A DNA stretch of 64,000 bases from Yponomeuta sedellus (lineage: Eukaryota > Arthropoda > Insecta > Lepidoptera > Yponomeutidae), in NCBI GenBank assembly GCA_934045075.1, contig OW203751.1:6459822-6523821 (forward strand). Direction: 5' to 3'. The translations under genes and the position numbers were made by a program. This document shows, in pieces, positions 20,652 through 30,920 of this stretch. Numbering within the stretch: the stretch's first letter is position 1; the number at the start of each line of letters is the position of its first letter. Below the pieces are notes generated by a model. It saw only the letters and a list, made by a program, of their open reading frames with translations, did no database searches and had not been told where the DNA came from.

Positions 20652-21213
20652 TAATCTAATTTATTTGCAAGATATTTGTAAAACTAATTCAGTATATTAA
20701 ATACTACTAATATGTAATTTCCCCTAATATCGGTAAATCTTTGATTATTTGATACTGCGTCACGCCTATTGTACAAATCTCAGTTGTACGAGTCAGAAAA
20801 ATCTTACCGGCATATGTATGTAATTGTACAGCCAGTGACATTTGTTTGTTTACAAATCATAAGACGTCATGACGGACGTAATCTTAAAACATCATTTGGA
20901 CAGAGTTTTCATCTTGTTCATAATAGTTAAATTTAATATTGAAGTGAGGTAATTTTCTAAGCCTCAAAAACATTCAATGTTTATTTTTAAAATTATAGAC
21001 ACTTAAGATCTAGGTTTCTTAAAAAAAACCGGCCAAGTGCAAGTCGGACTCGCATACCGAGGGTTCCGTAGAAAACTGTATGTAGGTACTTACTTATTAT
21101 TGTAAATAATTAAGGAGTCGAGTCACGCAGTTTTGTTTGAGCTTATGCCCAACTTCAAAGACTAATTTCGTTATGATTTATTTGGGTGCTTCTTCGAGCA
21201 AGGTGTTCTTTGG

Positions 21214-22401
21214 TGATTTGCGTGGCAATTTTCAAACTTAGTATTTTTTTTAAATTGACATCTGAATCTTAAATTATACGTATAAATAATATTTTTAAAG
21301 GAAGAGGCAGCTCGGAGAGCGATATACTTACAGAGATAATCGAGGTTAAAAAATTGGAGGCCACGCAAATCAGAAAACTCCCCACGAAAATGATATTGTT
21401 AAATTTAACTTTCTCAATCGAGTTGTTTATTGTTATTTCATATTGAAAAGGAGTTATTATTACTTATAATGTTTATCAAATAAAATAATTGGTAAAGAAA
21501 AAACTAAAACAAATTGTTTTTACTAGAATCAGTTTACTAGAATCACTCTTCATTATTTTTAAGCCTCTCTCTTCGTCTTCTTTCGGACAACTTCTTTCTT
21601 TCTAGTTTTTCTTCTCTTGTTAACGGCATTTTTAGTCTGAAATGTAAATTCCATTGATATTTAATATACTTAAAAGTATAAATAGAAAATCGAGTGCTAT
21701 TTAATAATTGTAAGGTATTTGTAAAATCAGAAACCCATAAACTGTGACATAAAAAAATATTATCATAAAAAACTCAAACTTATTTCATTTGCATGGTTAA
21801 AAATTGACTTACGTGGGTCAAAACTACCACGTAAACCACGCAAATCACGACCACGAAAATCAAAATAAACCCGTTTATGTTAAAACCTTAAAATACCTTT
21901 TGAGAAAATTAACTGTGTTCTGTACATAAGTTTCTTTACCTAATATTTGTTCGCTACAACATATTATTCAATAAATAAATTCACAGTTAACGGAGAAAAT
22001 AGTACCACGCAAATCAAAGTTTTGAGAAACCATGCCCACGCAACTAGATTCTTAACTTTATATTTCGGAAATTCGACGCATCGTCACACAAGCACTCTGC
22101 TCGGCCGTCGGAGCACGTTAGTTGTAACTCGCATTCAAATGACGCAACATGGTCCGTCTCGTTATTGATGTACTCTTGCGAATTTACAATGATCCACGCA
22201 AATCAGTGGCTTCCTCGGGACAGTTACATTTTTTTTTTTTTTTAGTGAATGTTGTTATTTTAGAACTATAGAATATTTTTTTAAGGCATCGTTAACTTCT
22301 TAGGACTTAGTGTTTTTTTTTTGTAAGCCTGTAGCGCTTAGTTTAAAATATATTATTTACTAAGTGACTGGATCTGGGTTTGGGACGCTCCACGCAAATC
22401 A
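21214..22401. mobile_element. Insert with six copies of CCACGCAAATCA
   Basis: The 12-base word occurs inverted at 21214-21225 and direct at 21361, 21836, 22005, 22194 and 22390. The outermost pair forms 12-bp inverted ends of a 1188-bp segment absent from the related element at 46796-47867. No transposase seen. Probably a DNA transposon with subterminal repeats. No target duplication could be made out. Confidence 0.55.
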
Positions 22402-22856
22402 AATAATGGGGGTGTTTTAATTTTTTAACTATAGTAAATGTAAACGTAATTTAAAAATTATGAATTACCCAATTAAAAGATGATTATAGGTATGCCTGAA
22501 AAAAAAAGTGGCTGGCTGGGTTTTCGAATTCCATTATTTTTAAGCGATGCCGCTTGAAAAATGAGTCCCAAAGAATGACCCATTTACAAATGTATAGTTT
22601 TCATATTTTTATATGTATTTGTAATATAAGAGGATATTAATTGCCATATTTCATAATTCTGAGTCCAACGGGAAGTACCCTATGAATTTTGATTCCCTTG
22701 AGTGTCAAAATATACGTTTTTTTGCTGCCATAATTTTTTTTCGCGTTTACTTAGAAGTTAAATTTTTTCACAACTTCAATGGACTGTGATCTTGATTATA
22801 TTTATTTATTTCTGGGAAACTCGCAGCTTACATAAAATGGATAGATGCCATAACTA

Positions 22857-23222
22857 CTTCTTCTTCTTCAAGCTATATTAGTGCACTGCTGGACATAGCT
22901 CTCCCCTAATAAAATAGAAAAATTGTTTAATTATCGCAAAAAAGTACAAAAACAACTTAAAATAGACTAAGTTAATCACATACTTAGTTAATTTAATAAA
23001 TACTTAGTGAGCGCCATAGCGCAAGGTTGTGCCATCATTGGGGAGTAGTGCCCATAATCCCCACGCTGGGCATGCTTGTTGGGGATCGCAGTTTGGTGGA
23101 ATTGTACTGCAGGGGGCGCTGCTGCCCACCCCCCGCTTTGTGTCCCTTAGCCGCCTTTTTCGGCACCCGCGGGAAGAATTTGGGTTGGTGCTATTCTCTA
23201 GGCCGACACCACACAGCGATAG
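22857..23222 (-). mobile_element. L-tail 2 (LINE 3' end), minus strand, split
   Basis: Fragments AGTGCACTGCTGGACATAGC (22880) and AGCGCCATAGCGCAAGGTTG ... ATCCCCACGCTGGGCATGC ... GGCCGACACCACACAGC (23010-23222), separated by about 90 unrelated bases. No long coding frame. Confidence 0.7.
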
Positions 23223-23398
23223 CATAACTATAAGCTAAAAATAAGTTTCCGCATATGGAAGCTAAGTAACAAACATGTGAAAGTATATTGGTCTTAATTT
23301 TAACGTAATACCTTTAAATACAAGTTTCTGAGGTAAAAGGTCTTGACAGACTGACTGACAGACGGGCAAAAAGTGAGGGTTAAGGTTCCGAACTGCAA

Positions 23399-23765
23399 GT
23401 TGGAAAACGTAACCGAGGCGGTCAACTCCTGCGGTACAAAGATGTGCTTAAATGTCATATGAAGCGGTGTGACCTAGACCCTTTACAATGGGAGACAATT
23501 GCCGGGGACCGAGCTAAGTGGAGGCGTACTGTGGCGGAGCACCAAAGTGTTTGACTTTGAGTCAAAACGCAGAACAGAGCTCGTTGCTAAGCGAGATGAG
23601 CTCAAGGCCCGACCACCTGCGGCCATTAATTAAAATTACGTTGGAGGGGTGCTGACGTGCAGGGAATGTGGTCGCACATTCGCTGCCAAAGTTGGCTGTG
23701 TCAGTCACCAGAGGGCACACGAACGTCGCCGCCCTCAATAGTCAGATCCCAGTCGCTGTGGCCGA
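23399..23765 (+). pseudogene. LINE ORF2 C-terminal fragment with zinc-finger-like end
   Basis: Frame 1 gives [13 protein letters not shown] and [15 protein letters not shown]. After a frameshift near 23550: RRTELVAKRDELKARPP, a stop, then [19 protein letters not shown] and QRAH. The CX2C..HX3H end and the preceding RYKD..L block are usual for the C-terminus of one arthropod LINE group. Inserted in the GGGTTCCGTA element. Confidence 0.75.
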
Positions 23766-24002
23766 ATACGGTCGGGATCTCTATATAGGATTCCGTTTTT
23801 CCTTTAGAGGTACGCAACCCTAAACAGTGTCCATAGCGTATTACGTAAGCAACCGCGGACTTTTCAAAATCAAGAATAAGTGAAGAACTTCCAAAGTTCT
23901 TTGAATAAACTTTGAATCGTTTTTATCACAAATGTGTAGAGTTGATTTAAACATCTGCAAATTTCCGTAAGAGGTGCTTCAGAGAGCTGTGATAGAACAT
24001 TT

Positions 24003-24372
24003 AAGTAGATTTGTGTTGTACGAGTATATTGGGGGGTATTTTGTATGTCACTATATAATAAAATCCCTGAAGATATATTAGGCTTGCCTGAATCGCAGTT
24101 CAAAAAATAAGAGCACACTTTGTGCCAAAAGGGCTACTATAACATAAAGGATTATTTAGATGACAATGATGTAGGTATGAGTTCTATGTTTTATAATAAT
24201 TATGTAAACTATGTTAATTAAGGACTTTGAAAAGACTAAGTTTGGAGTTTTTTTGTCCATTTTTTCTCCAAAATGATCTAGATTTTGAAATGGACACCTA
24301 GTGTTGAATTGTAACGTTCATTAAGCCGCAGTTTCTGTGCTACTTTGAATAAAACCTTTTCATTTCATTTCA
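24003..24372 (+). pseudogene. Jockey/CR1-like LINE, last codons and 3' UTR
   Basis: LYNKIPEDILGLPESQFKK, one stop, then LCQKGYYNIKDYLDDND is the C-terminal signature seen also at 44190-44312. The 3' UTR follows (CCATTTTTTCTCCAAAATGA, TTTGAATAAAACC, TTCATTTCATTTC). The same UTR recurs at 50085-50222. Confidence 0.8.
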
Positions 24373-24374
24373 CC

Positions 24375-24525
24375 AATGCTGGGGCACGGGTCTCTTCCTG
24401 CATCGCAGGAAGTCCGGGTTGGTGGAGGGTTGTAAGGCAGTGGCGAGCATTACTGTTAGAAATTATCAAGCCGTCCGTAAGGCCTCTGTAACGGCTTATC
24501 GACTGCCTTAAAAACTTTTTCGACT
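24375..24525 (-). mobile_element. F-SINE A 3' part
   Basis: CTGGGGCACGGGTCTCTTCC, GTCCGGGTTGGTGGAGG and TATCAAGCCGTCCGTAAGGC, with an internal deletion. No 5S head. Confidence 0.75.
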
Positions 24526-24712
24526 GTCTGTACTCAAGTAGGTATGAAGTTGCGCCAATCCGGGTGAGTGGAGATTAAGACCTTGATGTGTGTGTGTTAC
24601 CGATCCGAACCTTCGCAAGCCTGGTGACCCAAATATACAGGGTGCCTCCGAATTCATTCGACGTTTTTTAAGACGACATTCTAAGAAAATTATTATTACC
24701 TGAGATCTGTTA

Positions 24713-24937
24713 GTTATCTGAGATTTCCGCACTTAGCCTCATAGTTGGGCCATTGTACGTAGTAAGCGCTGAGGTACGCTAGCACCTCAGACAATAGGGT
24801 TTCCTTACGATGTTTTCCTTCACGTCAGCGAGTAGCATTGCTACTATAATTTCACAAATGTACATAACTTAGAAAACAAAGTCATTGGTACTCCCGATTG
24901 AGAAGCCGGCGTTCTACACCGCTCCGCTACCACCGCT
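24713..24937 (-). mobile_element. G-SINE, complete with target duplication
   Basis: Minus strand: AGGAGCGGTGGTAGCGGAGC head, CAATCGGGAGTACC, body to ATGAGGCTAAGTGCGGAAA. Target duplication CCTGAGATCTGTTA at 24699-24712 and 24938-24951. Confidence 0.85.
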
Positions 24938-24951
24938 CCTGAGATCTGTTA

Positions 24952-25411
24952 ATTAATTATGACACTTTTAGCAGTTAAATCTAAATAAACAGTGGACCCA
25001 CCAGTGGGGCATGGACCTCGGTTAAGAGGAGTCGCTGAATTGAAATTTGAGTTAATATCACAAATATGCATATCATAATAAGCTATGCTTATCATTATCA
25101 TCAAGAATAAATTTTCCTGTTTCTAGAGAAAATATCATAAAAATCTCTACAAAAAAATGCAAATCAAAACACAAAAAAATCCCCATGGCAAATACTGAAA
25201 CATATGGGGATTCGTGAACAGAAAGTTAACAAATGGGGATTTCTGGCTTGCCTTTCTGTAACACATGCTGAGCTGGGTCCTTTTCACAAATGCAATACAC
25301 TGGGGCGGAATTTATATGACTTGTTTTGTTATTGCTTTTTTTTGTTATTTTGTTATTTCCTAGCTTTAGGTATCATTGTACTGTGTTCAATTAATTTCTG
25401 AATAAAACCAT
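24952..25411. other. No gene seen; probable LINE 3' UTR at right
   Basis: 25360-25411 (TTCAATTAATTTCTGAATAA then AACCATTTC) looks like a LINE 3' end leading into the pentanucleotide array. Nothing else recognised. Confidence 0.4.
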
Positions 25412-25711
25412 TTCTGTTCTGTTCCGTTCCGTTCCGTTCCGTTCCGTTCCGTTCCGTTCTGTTCTGTTCTGTTCTGTTCTGTTCTGTTCTGTTCTGTTCT
25501 GTTCTGTTCTGTTCTGTTCTGTTCTGTTCTGTTCTGTTCTGTTCTGTTCTGTTCTGTTCTGTTCTGTTCTGTTCTGTTCTGTTCTGTTCTGTTCTGTTCT
25601 GTTCTGTTCTGTTCTGTTCTGTTCTGTTCTGTTCTGTTCTGTTCTGTTCTGTTCTGTACTGCTCTGCTCTGCTCTGCTCTACTCTACTATACTGTACTCT
25701 ATTCTATTCTA
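25412..25711. repeat. Pentanucleotide microsatellite (GTTCY)n
   Basis: About 60 units that change along the array: GTTCC at the left, a long pure GTTCT block, then GCTCT, ACTCT and ATTCT at the right. It starts at a likely LINE 3' end. Confidence 0.95.
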
Positions 25712-26195
25712 TTTTTATTCTAATGTTTGCACTAACAGGGCGGCAAATTATTCACCTGCCCCGGGCGACAGACACCCACGCTACGCAGCCGATTTGGTCG
25801 ATTCTATTATAATTAGCAACGATTCGTGTTTCTTGATGTAATACGTATAAGTTGACTAACGCGGAAGATTATTATTGAGTTATTATTGGGCCTAAATAGT
25901 GCTGGTGCAAACATTAGCAAATTAATTTGTGGTAAAGTTCGCTGCGACCATAGAGACGACCTTTCACGCAATAATCGACCTTACACAAAAGCGTTAAGGA
26001 CTGCCGATGGATAACCCTAAGCTGCCGACTCTACAGGTAGTACATATTAAAATTTCAACTCGAGCAGTGGCCTTCCGTGGGTAACAGGTTTCAAATATAA
26101 ATTTTTCGTATCTAAAGATACAGTTATTTAATATTTTATCACAATTAGATCCATTATATCGATGGAAGATAGACAGATAGAAGATAGAAATTATA
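25712..26195. other. No gene seen
   Basis: Mixed sequence, nothing recognised. Confidence 0.5.
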
Positions 26196-26199
26196 TAAA

Positions 26200-26340
26200 A
26201 ATATAGTACAATTGGCGGCCTTGTTACTAAAAGCCATTTCTTCCACGCAACCATGCGGCAAGCTGAAGACAGGGCGCTATGGCGCTCATTAAGGGAGGGC
26301 TATGTCCAGCAGTGGACTACATAATAATTATAGCCTGAAG
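26200..26340. mobile_element. L-tail 1 (minus) followed by L-tail 2 (plus)
   Basis: 26205-26250 is an antisense L-tail 1 (CAATTGGCGGCCTTG). 26258-26340 is the sense end of L-tail 2 (GGGAGGGCTATGTCCAGCAG, TAGCCTGAAGAAGAA). Confidence 0.65.
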
Positions 26341-26419
26341 AAGAACCATAGACGGAGACAAGATAGAAATTAGAGACCGGTAGTTAGTTGGAGCAATTTA
26401 CAAATATTGAAATTAGGTA

Positions 26420-26729
26420 TTCTAAAAACCTATTTAGAGGCTAAAAATTTCACCCATGCCGGGATTCGAACCCGCGATCTCTGGCTATCCGTGCCAGCGC
26501 TCGATCCAACTGAGCTAATGGGCGACTCACCGGCATCAGTGAAATTTCGAACCTCTTTACACTATTCTCTGTATTACGTACAGGCAGCGACATCTGGCTT
26601 AAGTAAATTGCATCACTTACAGCCCCGACTACCTACTTTGCAGTTAGCATGGGTGAATTTTTTAACCTCTAAATAGGTTTTTAAAATTGTCCTTAGCACG
26701 GGTTAGTGCATTAAAAATAAAAATAGTAT
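26420..26729 (+). mobile_element. T-SINE, foldback copy
   Basis: A long antisense part from AAAAACCTATTTAGAGG to TTTGCAGTTAG, then directly CATGGGTGAATTT and the sense tail. Target duplication AATTAGGTA at 26411-26419 and 26730-26738. Confidence 0.85.
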
Positions 26730-26757
26730 AATTAGGTAAACTAAGTTAGTTTACATA

Positions 26758-26950
26758 AACTCATCATCATCATCAGCCAATCGACGCCCACGGCAGGACA
26801 TAGGCCTCCCTCAAGGTTTTCCAAGCTTCACGGTCTTGTGCCGACTCCCCGCCACTGTAACCAGGTCCTCAGACCATCTGGTGGAGGGCCTGCCCACGCT
26901 GCGTCGTCCGGACCGCGGTCGCCGAGTCAAAACTTTTTCGCCTCAACGGC
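26758..26950 (-). pseudogene. RTE-type LINE 3' end, minus strand
   Basis: Minus strand reads GQALHQMV and a Trp-containing tail close to the RTE C-terminus, ending in TGATGATGATGA. Only about 60 damaged codons. Confidence 0.6.
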
Positions 26951-26971
26951 CATCAGTTCTTCGTTGGTTTG

Positions 26972-27122
26972 TTTTTTATTTATTGCCGTCGATAGATGGC
27001 AGTCGCTACAGTAGCCACTAGTCCAAGCCTCCACCAATCTGGACTTGGCCCCCGTGGCCTATACCTTTCTTAGGCAAGAGACCCGTGCCCCTCGGTGGGG
27101 ACATAATGGATTGATGATGAAT
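26972..27122 (+). mobile_element. F-SINE B 3' part
   Basis: GCCGTCGATAGATGGCAGTC, CCACCAATCTGGACTTGGCC, CCCCTCGGTGGGGACATAAT, GGATTGATGATGA. Ends with the B-type tail. Confidence 0.8.
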
Positions 27123-27159
27123 ACATTTAAAAGCCCCTACCGAGGTGCCCTTGTAATCT

Positions 27160-27487
27160 ATCTATATAAATAAAATTCAAAGTCCTGACTGACTGACTTA
27201 CTCATCAACGCCCAGCCCAAGCCGTTGGACCTAGGAAGCTGAAATTTTGCACAGAGGGTCTATATATGTATAATGTAGGCAAGGAATAAGACCGTATTTT
27301 TTTAAATTCAACCCCTAAGGGGGTTGCCTATGTACGGGAGGTATAAAGAATGTTGTCTAATTTTCTTGAAACTTAAAATAAATACTCTTCAACACAATTG
27401 ATTGAACACGTATTTCGCCGTTTTTCTAAATTTAATCGTTAAGGGAGTGAACGGGGTTGCAAAAAAAGTCCACGCGGACGGACGGAC
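27160..27487 (+). mobile_element. Helitron-like element, 3' end cut by F-SINE
   Basis: TCTATCTATATAAATAAAAT start, CATCAACGCCCAGCCCAAGC, CGTTGGACCTAGGAAGC, ATTTCGCCGTTTTTC, then CACGCGGACGGAC, where the family's AGCTAG end should follow. The 5S-derived SINE begins at once. Confidence 0.7.
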
Positions 27488-27792
27488 AGCAACAACAGGC
27501 GCGGTCAGGTACGAGATGGGTGAGCGTCCCGTGACTACCGCTAGTGGCATTTTTCCGAGCGCTTCCGTGCTTTGCAAGGCACTTCGGCATATAATCTTCA
27601 TGTAATGGCAGTCGTTAAGCCATGTCAGAGGCCTTATGGGCGGCTTGATAACTTCTGACAGTACGGCCCGCCACTGTCTTACAATCCTCCACCAACCCGG
27701 ACTTGGCCCCCGTGGTGGAGTATGGCCTAACCTTCCTGCGATGCAGGTAGAGACCCGTGCCCCAGAAGTGGGGACATACAAGGGTTGTTAAC
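27488..27792 (+). mobile_element. F-SINE A, first bases missing
   Basis: Starts within the 5S-like box (AGCAACAACAGGCGCGGTCA, GATGGGTGAGCG). CTTTGCAAGGCACTTCGG replaces part of the middle. Normal 3' end ATACAAGGGTTG. Confidence 0.82.
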
Positions 27793-27926
27793 TTGCTACT
27801 TATTGGTACTTCTTCTTCTCATCCGGTCCTTTAGCTCCTAGGGGAGCATGGGGCCTCAACCACAGCTTTCCACTTGTGGTTCACGTTCCAATTCAGATCG
27901 GCTAGTGCCCCCCGACTTGGCCTCTA

Positions 27927-28440
27927 GGTCGTATAAGGCTACGCGCGCACAGGTTACTTTTGTCACCGTGACTGTTTCGTCACTCCGTAGATATGTATGG
28001 AGATGCGCGAAATGTCACCCAGTTGTCACATAGTAACATACGCGCATCTCCACGGTCTTGATAAGGCTAGGATATGTATGGACATTTAAGACCGTGGATA
28101 TGTATGGAGATGCGCGTATGTTACGACGTGACGACTGGGTGACATTTCGCACATCTCCATACATATCTACGTAGTGACGAAACAGTCATGGTGACAACAG
28201 TAACCCGTGCGCGCATAGCCTTATCAAAACCGTGGGTATGTATGGAGATGCGCGTATGTTACTCGTACTATGTGACAACTGGGTGACATTTCGCGCATCT
28301 CCATACATATCTACGGAGTGACGAAACAGTCACGGTGACAACAGTAACTTGTGCGCGCCTAGCCTTATCAAGACCGTGGAGATGCGCGTATGTTACGAGG
28401 TGACGACTGGGTGACATTTTGCGCATCTCCTTACATATTC
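27927..28440. repeat. Foldback array of 138-bp palindromic units
   Basis: One inverted unit (27927-28067) followed by direct units with GGAGATGCGCG at 28106, 28244 and 28378. Each unit contains an inverted repeat of TATGTATGGAGATGCGCG and the block GTGACGAAACAGTCAC. A detached end sits at 28770-28830. Short frames here are by-products of the repeat. Confidence 0.8.
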
Positions 28441-29015
28441 TATTCAATTTTTTCAAGCTATTTGTGGACAACTTTGTCGAAGCTGTGTACAACTCTGTTT
28501 ATTAACCTCTTTAAATATGTAATGAAAGATTTTTTCTTAATCCGATAGTATCATCGTCTAGCTCAGTATCAATCAAAATTATAAGTATTTTTAACATTGA
28601 AGTACAACAATGAACTTTAACACAAAATTAGAACCCCCTTCCCTTAAATTTATTGCTAACTGCGAGACTAACCCATGGCTTTTTTGTATTATTTTACTTT
28701 TTGTATTTTTAACTACTCGTACAAGCTGTAAGATCTCCAAATGTAAAAATAAAATTAAAAATAAAATAAAATATCTACGGAGTGACGAAACAGTCACGGT
28801 GACAAAAGTAACCCGTGCGCGCCTAGCCTTACTGCAGTGGATGTCATTGGTACAGTCACTCGTACAAAGTAACCTTGCTAATGAGACACTGCAAATACAT
28901 TTACACACACTCATCTATTGGTATTGCACTTCATTTTTTGTGTAACAAAAAACAAAACTTGAGACCAACCCGGAACTGGTTCGTGACAGTGCGCAGAAAA
29001 ATCAACTCCTACACG
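28441..29015. other. No gene seen, one repeat fragment
   Basis: Contains the detached foldback end CTACGGAGTGACGAAACAGT (28772). An open frame at 28610-28945 runs through it and is not credible as a gene. Confidence 0.5.
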
Positions 29016-29175
29016 TAACTTCCATGCAACACAATCACTTGTCATGGTCCCAAACTAGGATACGGGACATGACAAACATTGAAAAGCATGTACGGAGGCC
29101 CCAGTGGGAATAGAACCCACTGCCTCCTGCGTGGTAATCCGACGTAATGCCTCTACTAGAGCATCGAGGCAGTGA
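29016..29175 (-). mobile_element. tRNA-like SINE, minus strand
   Basis: Minus strand: GCCTCGATGCTCTAGTAGAG (A-box side), GGTTCTATTCCCACTGGGGC (B box), then GTATCCTAGTTTGGGACC and TTGTGTTGCATGGAAGTTAC. A body relative is at 52340-52400. Confidence 0.65.
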
Positions 29176-29795
29176 GCAGAAGAAAACTTAACAATACGTA
29201 AAACCCCAGGCTTAATAAATTTACGTGTATCTTAGGATGCAGAGATCCATTCAGGGTGAACTTAAATAAATATATATAATACCAGTATTTTAAACTTTCG
29301 CGACTTGAAAACATTGTTAGAATATTAAACGCCGAGGCAAAATAGCAATAAATTACTACGCGATTGAGCCCCGAGAATACTCTAACAATATAATACCAGT
29401 GTATTGGCATATTGGGCCCTGCATTGGGATATTATAGGCTGCAAAAAAAAATAGGACTAATGAGACGTTATATCTATTCGAACAAAAAAAGCAATTACCG
29501 TATTCGGTTAAGATATGCTGAAGTATATCTTAACCGAATACGAGAACATAGTAAAAAAAAAAGAAATTACGGATCGAATAAATAAACTCCTCCTTTTTTG
29601 AAGTCGGTTAAAAAAAACAGTTTTAGTTTGAAATTATCTTGTGCACAGGCCCTAAGTGCCCCACAGGCACTTATTACGATTTTTCACCAGGTGACCCAAA
29701 AAAATCTGTGATATAATTATGGAAAATGCATGAAGCACTTGCGCGAAAATAATTCCGCAACCGACCGATCGATCGACTGAAGGTGCCCAAACTAA
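29176..29795. other. No gene seen; one perfect palindrome
   Basis: 29499-29516 and 29525-29542 are perfect 18-base inverted repeats (CGTATTCGGTTAAGATAT) around an 8-base loop. The rest is not recognised. Confidence 0.6.
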
Positions 29796-30225
29796 GGCTG
29801 AGCGCCTGCTAAGACGCAGGCGACGCAGCACAGCGCAGTGCAGGGCAGCGCAGATTTCGTAAAGCATAGAATGTCATTGAGCTACGTACGCTGCGGCGCA
29901 CGTACGTGCGACGCAGACCTGCTCTGCGTCTCGTTGTAGTGCCGGCACAGATTTCTGCGCGACGCGTGCACGTCGAGGCGTGTTTACTAATAATTTTGTT
30001 GCAATGACAGAACATTTAATTGTATTAGTTCGCTGTGAACCTTGTTTGCATGATACAAATCATCCAGACTATTCAAAAAAGACATTAAAAGAGTTGTTAT
30101 GGGTGAGAATTGCCAAGGAATGGAACGAGCGTCGCAGCATGCGGGGGCCTATGTCTGCCTCAACTGCCCTGCCCTGTACTGAACTGTGCTGCGCTGTGCT
30201 GCGTCGCCAGCGTCTCAGCATGCGC
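29796..30225 (+). mobile_element. PIF/Harbinger-like MITE with MADF exon, copy 3
   Basis: Left end GGCTGAGCGCCTGCTAAGAC follows TAA (29793-29795). The right end has the inverted repeat GTGCTGCGTCGCCAGCGTCT and CAGCATGCGC but loses the last bases. Its interior holds the best MADF reading frame of the three copies. Confidence 0.78.
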
Positions 30226-30306
30226 AAAAATCATTCCCCAATCAACCGAGGGAGCGAGCGACCCGCCCAACCAAAAAAATCGCTCGAAAATTATTCCCCA
30301 ACCTAG
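29980..30306 (+). pseudogene. MADF (Myb/SANT-like) domain fragment
   Basis: From 30004 the frame reads MTEHLIVLVRCEPCLHDT, NHPDYSKKTLKELLW and VRIAKEWNE. This matches the first half of a MADF DNA-binding domain: L(I/V).LV...P.L.D..., then a K-rich turn and W..IA. MADF proteins are the usual second protein of PIF/Harbinger transposons. After WNE the frame runs into the right terminal repeat, so the second half of the domain is lost. The upstream MFTNNFVA is not clearly part of it. Copies at 4708 and 14049 keep damaged versions on the minus strand. Probably a captured first exon inside a MITE. Expression is unknown. Confidence 0.65.
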
Positions 30307-30310
30307 TCAG

Positions 30311-30626
30311 TAAATACGCTCTTTATAATACTTACGTCAGAAAAAAATCACGACGACATATTTACTCCAATGCGTGCTAGACCTAATAGTGTTATCATTG
30401 AAATCGGTCGTAGAACGTGCACAATTTATTCCACCAACTGATGGGAGCGGCCGTGACACCTAAAACGGTTCAGAACAACTGAATGGCTTGTGTTCAATGT
30501 GATGTAATGTTAAATAATTATAATGCTTACGTCCAGCGCCACCATCGAGGATTTGCAGCGCTTTTTGCGCTTAATCTTCACGTTGTATTAGCCTTATTAT
30601 TACAATAGTTTGCACTTATGTTTTGT
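30311..30626. other. No gene seen
   Basis: Nothing recognised. Confidence 0.5.
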
Positions 30627-30872
30627 GCTCGTGGCACGTTAAGCCGTTGGTGCCGGCTGTCATATAATGGCAGTCGTTAAGCCATGTCAGAGGCCTTATG
30701 GGCGGCTTAATAACTTCTGACAGTAAGGCCCGCCACTTTCTTACAATCCTCCACCAACCCGGACTTGGCCCCCGTGGTGGAGTATGGCCTAACCTTCCTG
30801 CGATGCAGGAAGGTTAGGTTCCAGGTTAGACCCGTGTCCCAGCAGTGGGGACATACAAGGGTTGATAACGTA
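30627..30872 (+). mobile_element. F-SINE A with 5S region deleted
   Basis: GCTCGTGGC joins directly to ACGTTAAGCCGTTGGTGCCG, so the whole 5S-like promoter region is removed; the rest is complete to ATACAAGGGTTGATAACG. A short duplication (GAAGGTTAGGTTCCAGGTTA) sits near 30810. Confidence 0.82.
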
Positions 30873-30920
30873 TGTTTAGTCAGCACTTAACGTAGAATAT
30901 AAGCAAATGCACGATGTTAT

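Larger units (their letters stand above)
21026..23820. mobile_element. GGGTTCCGTA element, interrupted
   Basis: Left end ACCGGCCAAGTGCAAGTCGG with GAGGGTTCCGTAG; right end GATTCCGTTTTTCC then GAGGTACGCAACCC. The inner parts match the shorter copy at 46796-47867. It is broken by an insert with six CCACGCAAATCA motifs (21214-22401), an L-tail 2 (22857-23222) and a LINE fragment (23399-23765). Confidence 0.7.

Noticed and set aside
25412..25711. Telomeric repeat
   Set aside because: The insect telomere unit is TTAGG; these units are GTTCY and attach to a LINE 3' end.
27927..28492. Protein-coding frames with a repeated TVTVSSLRRYVWRC reading
   Set aside because: They are by-products of the foldback repeat read on both strands, without family or start context.
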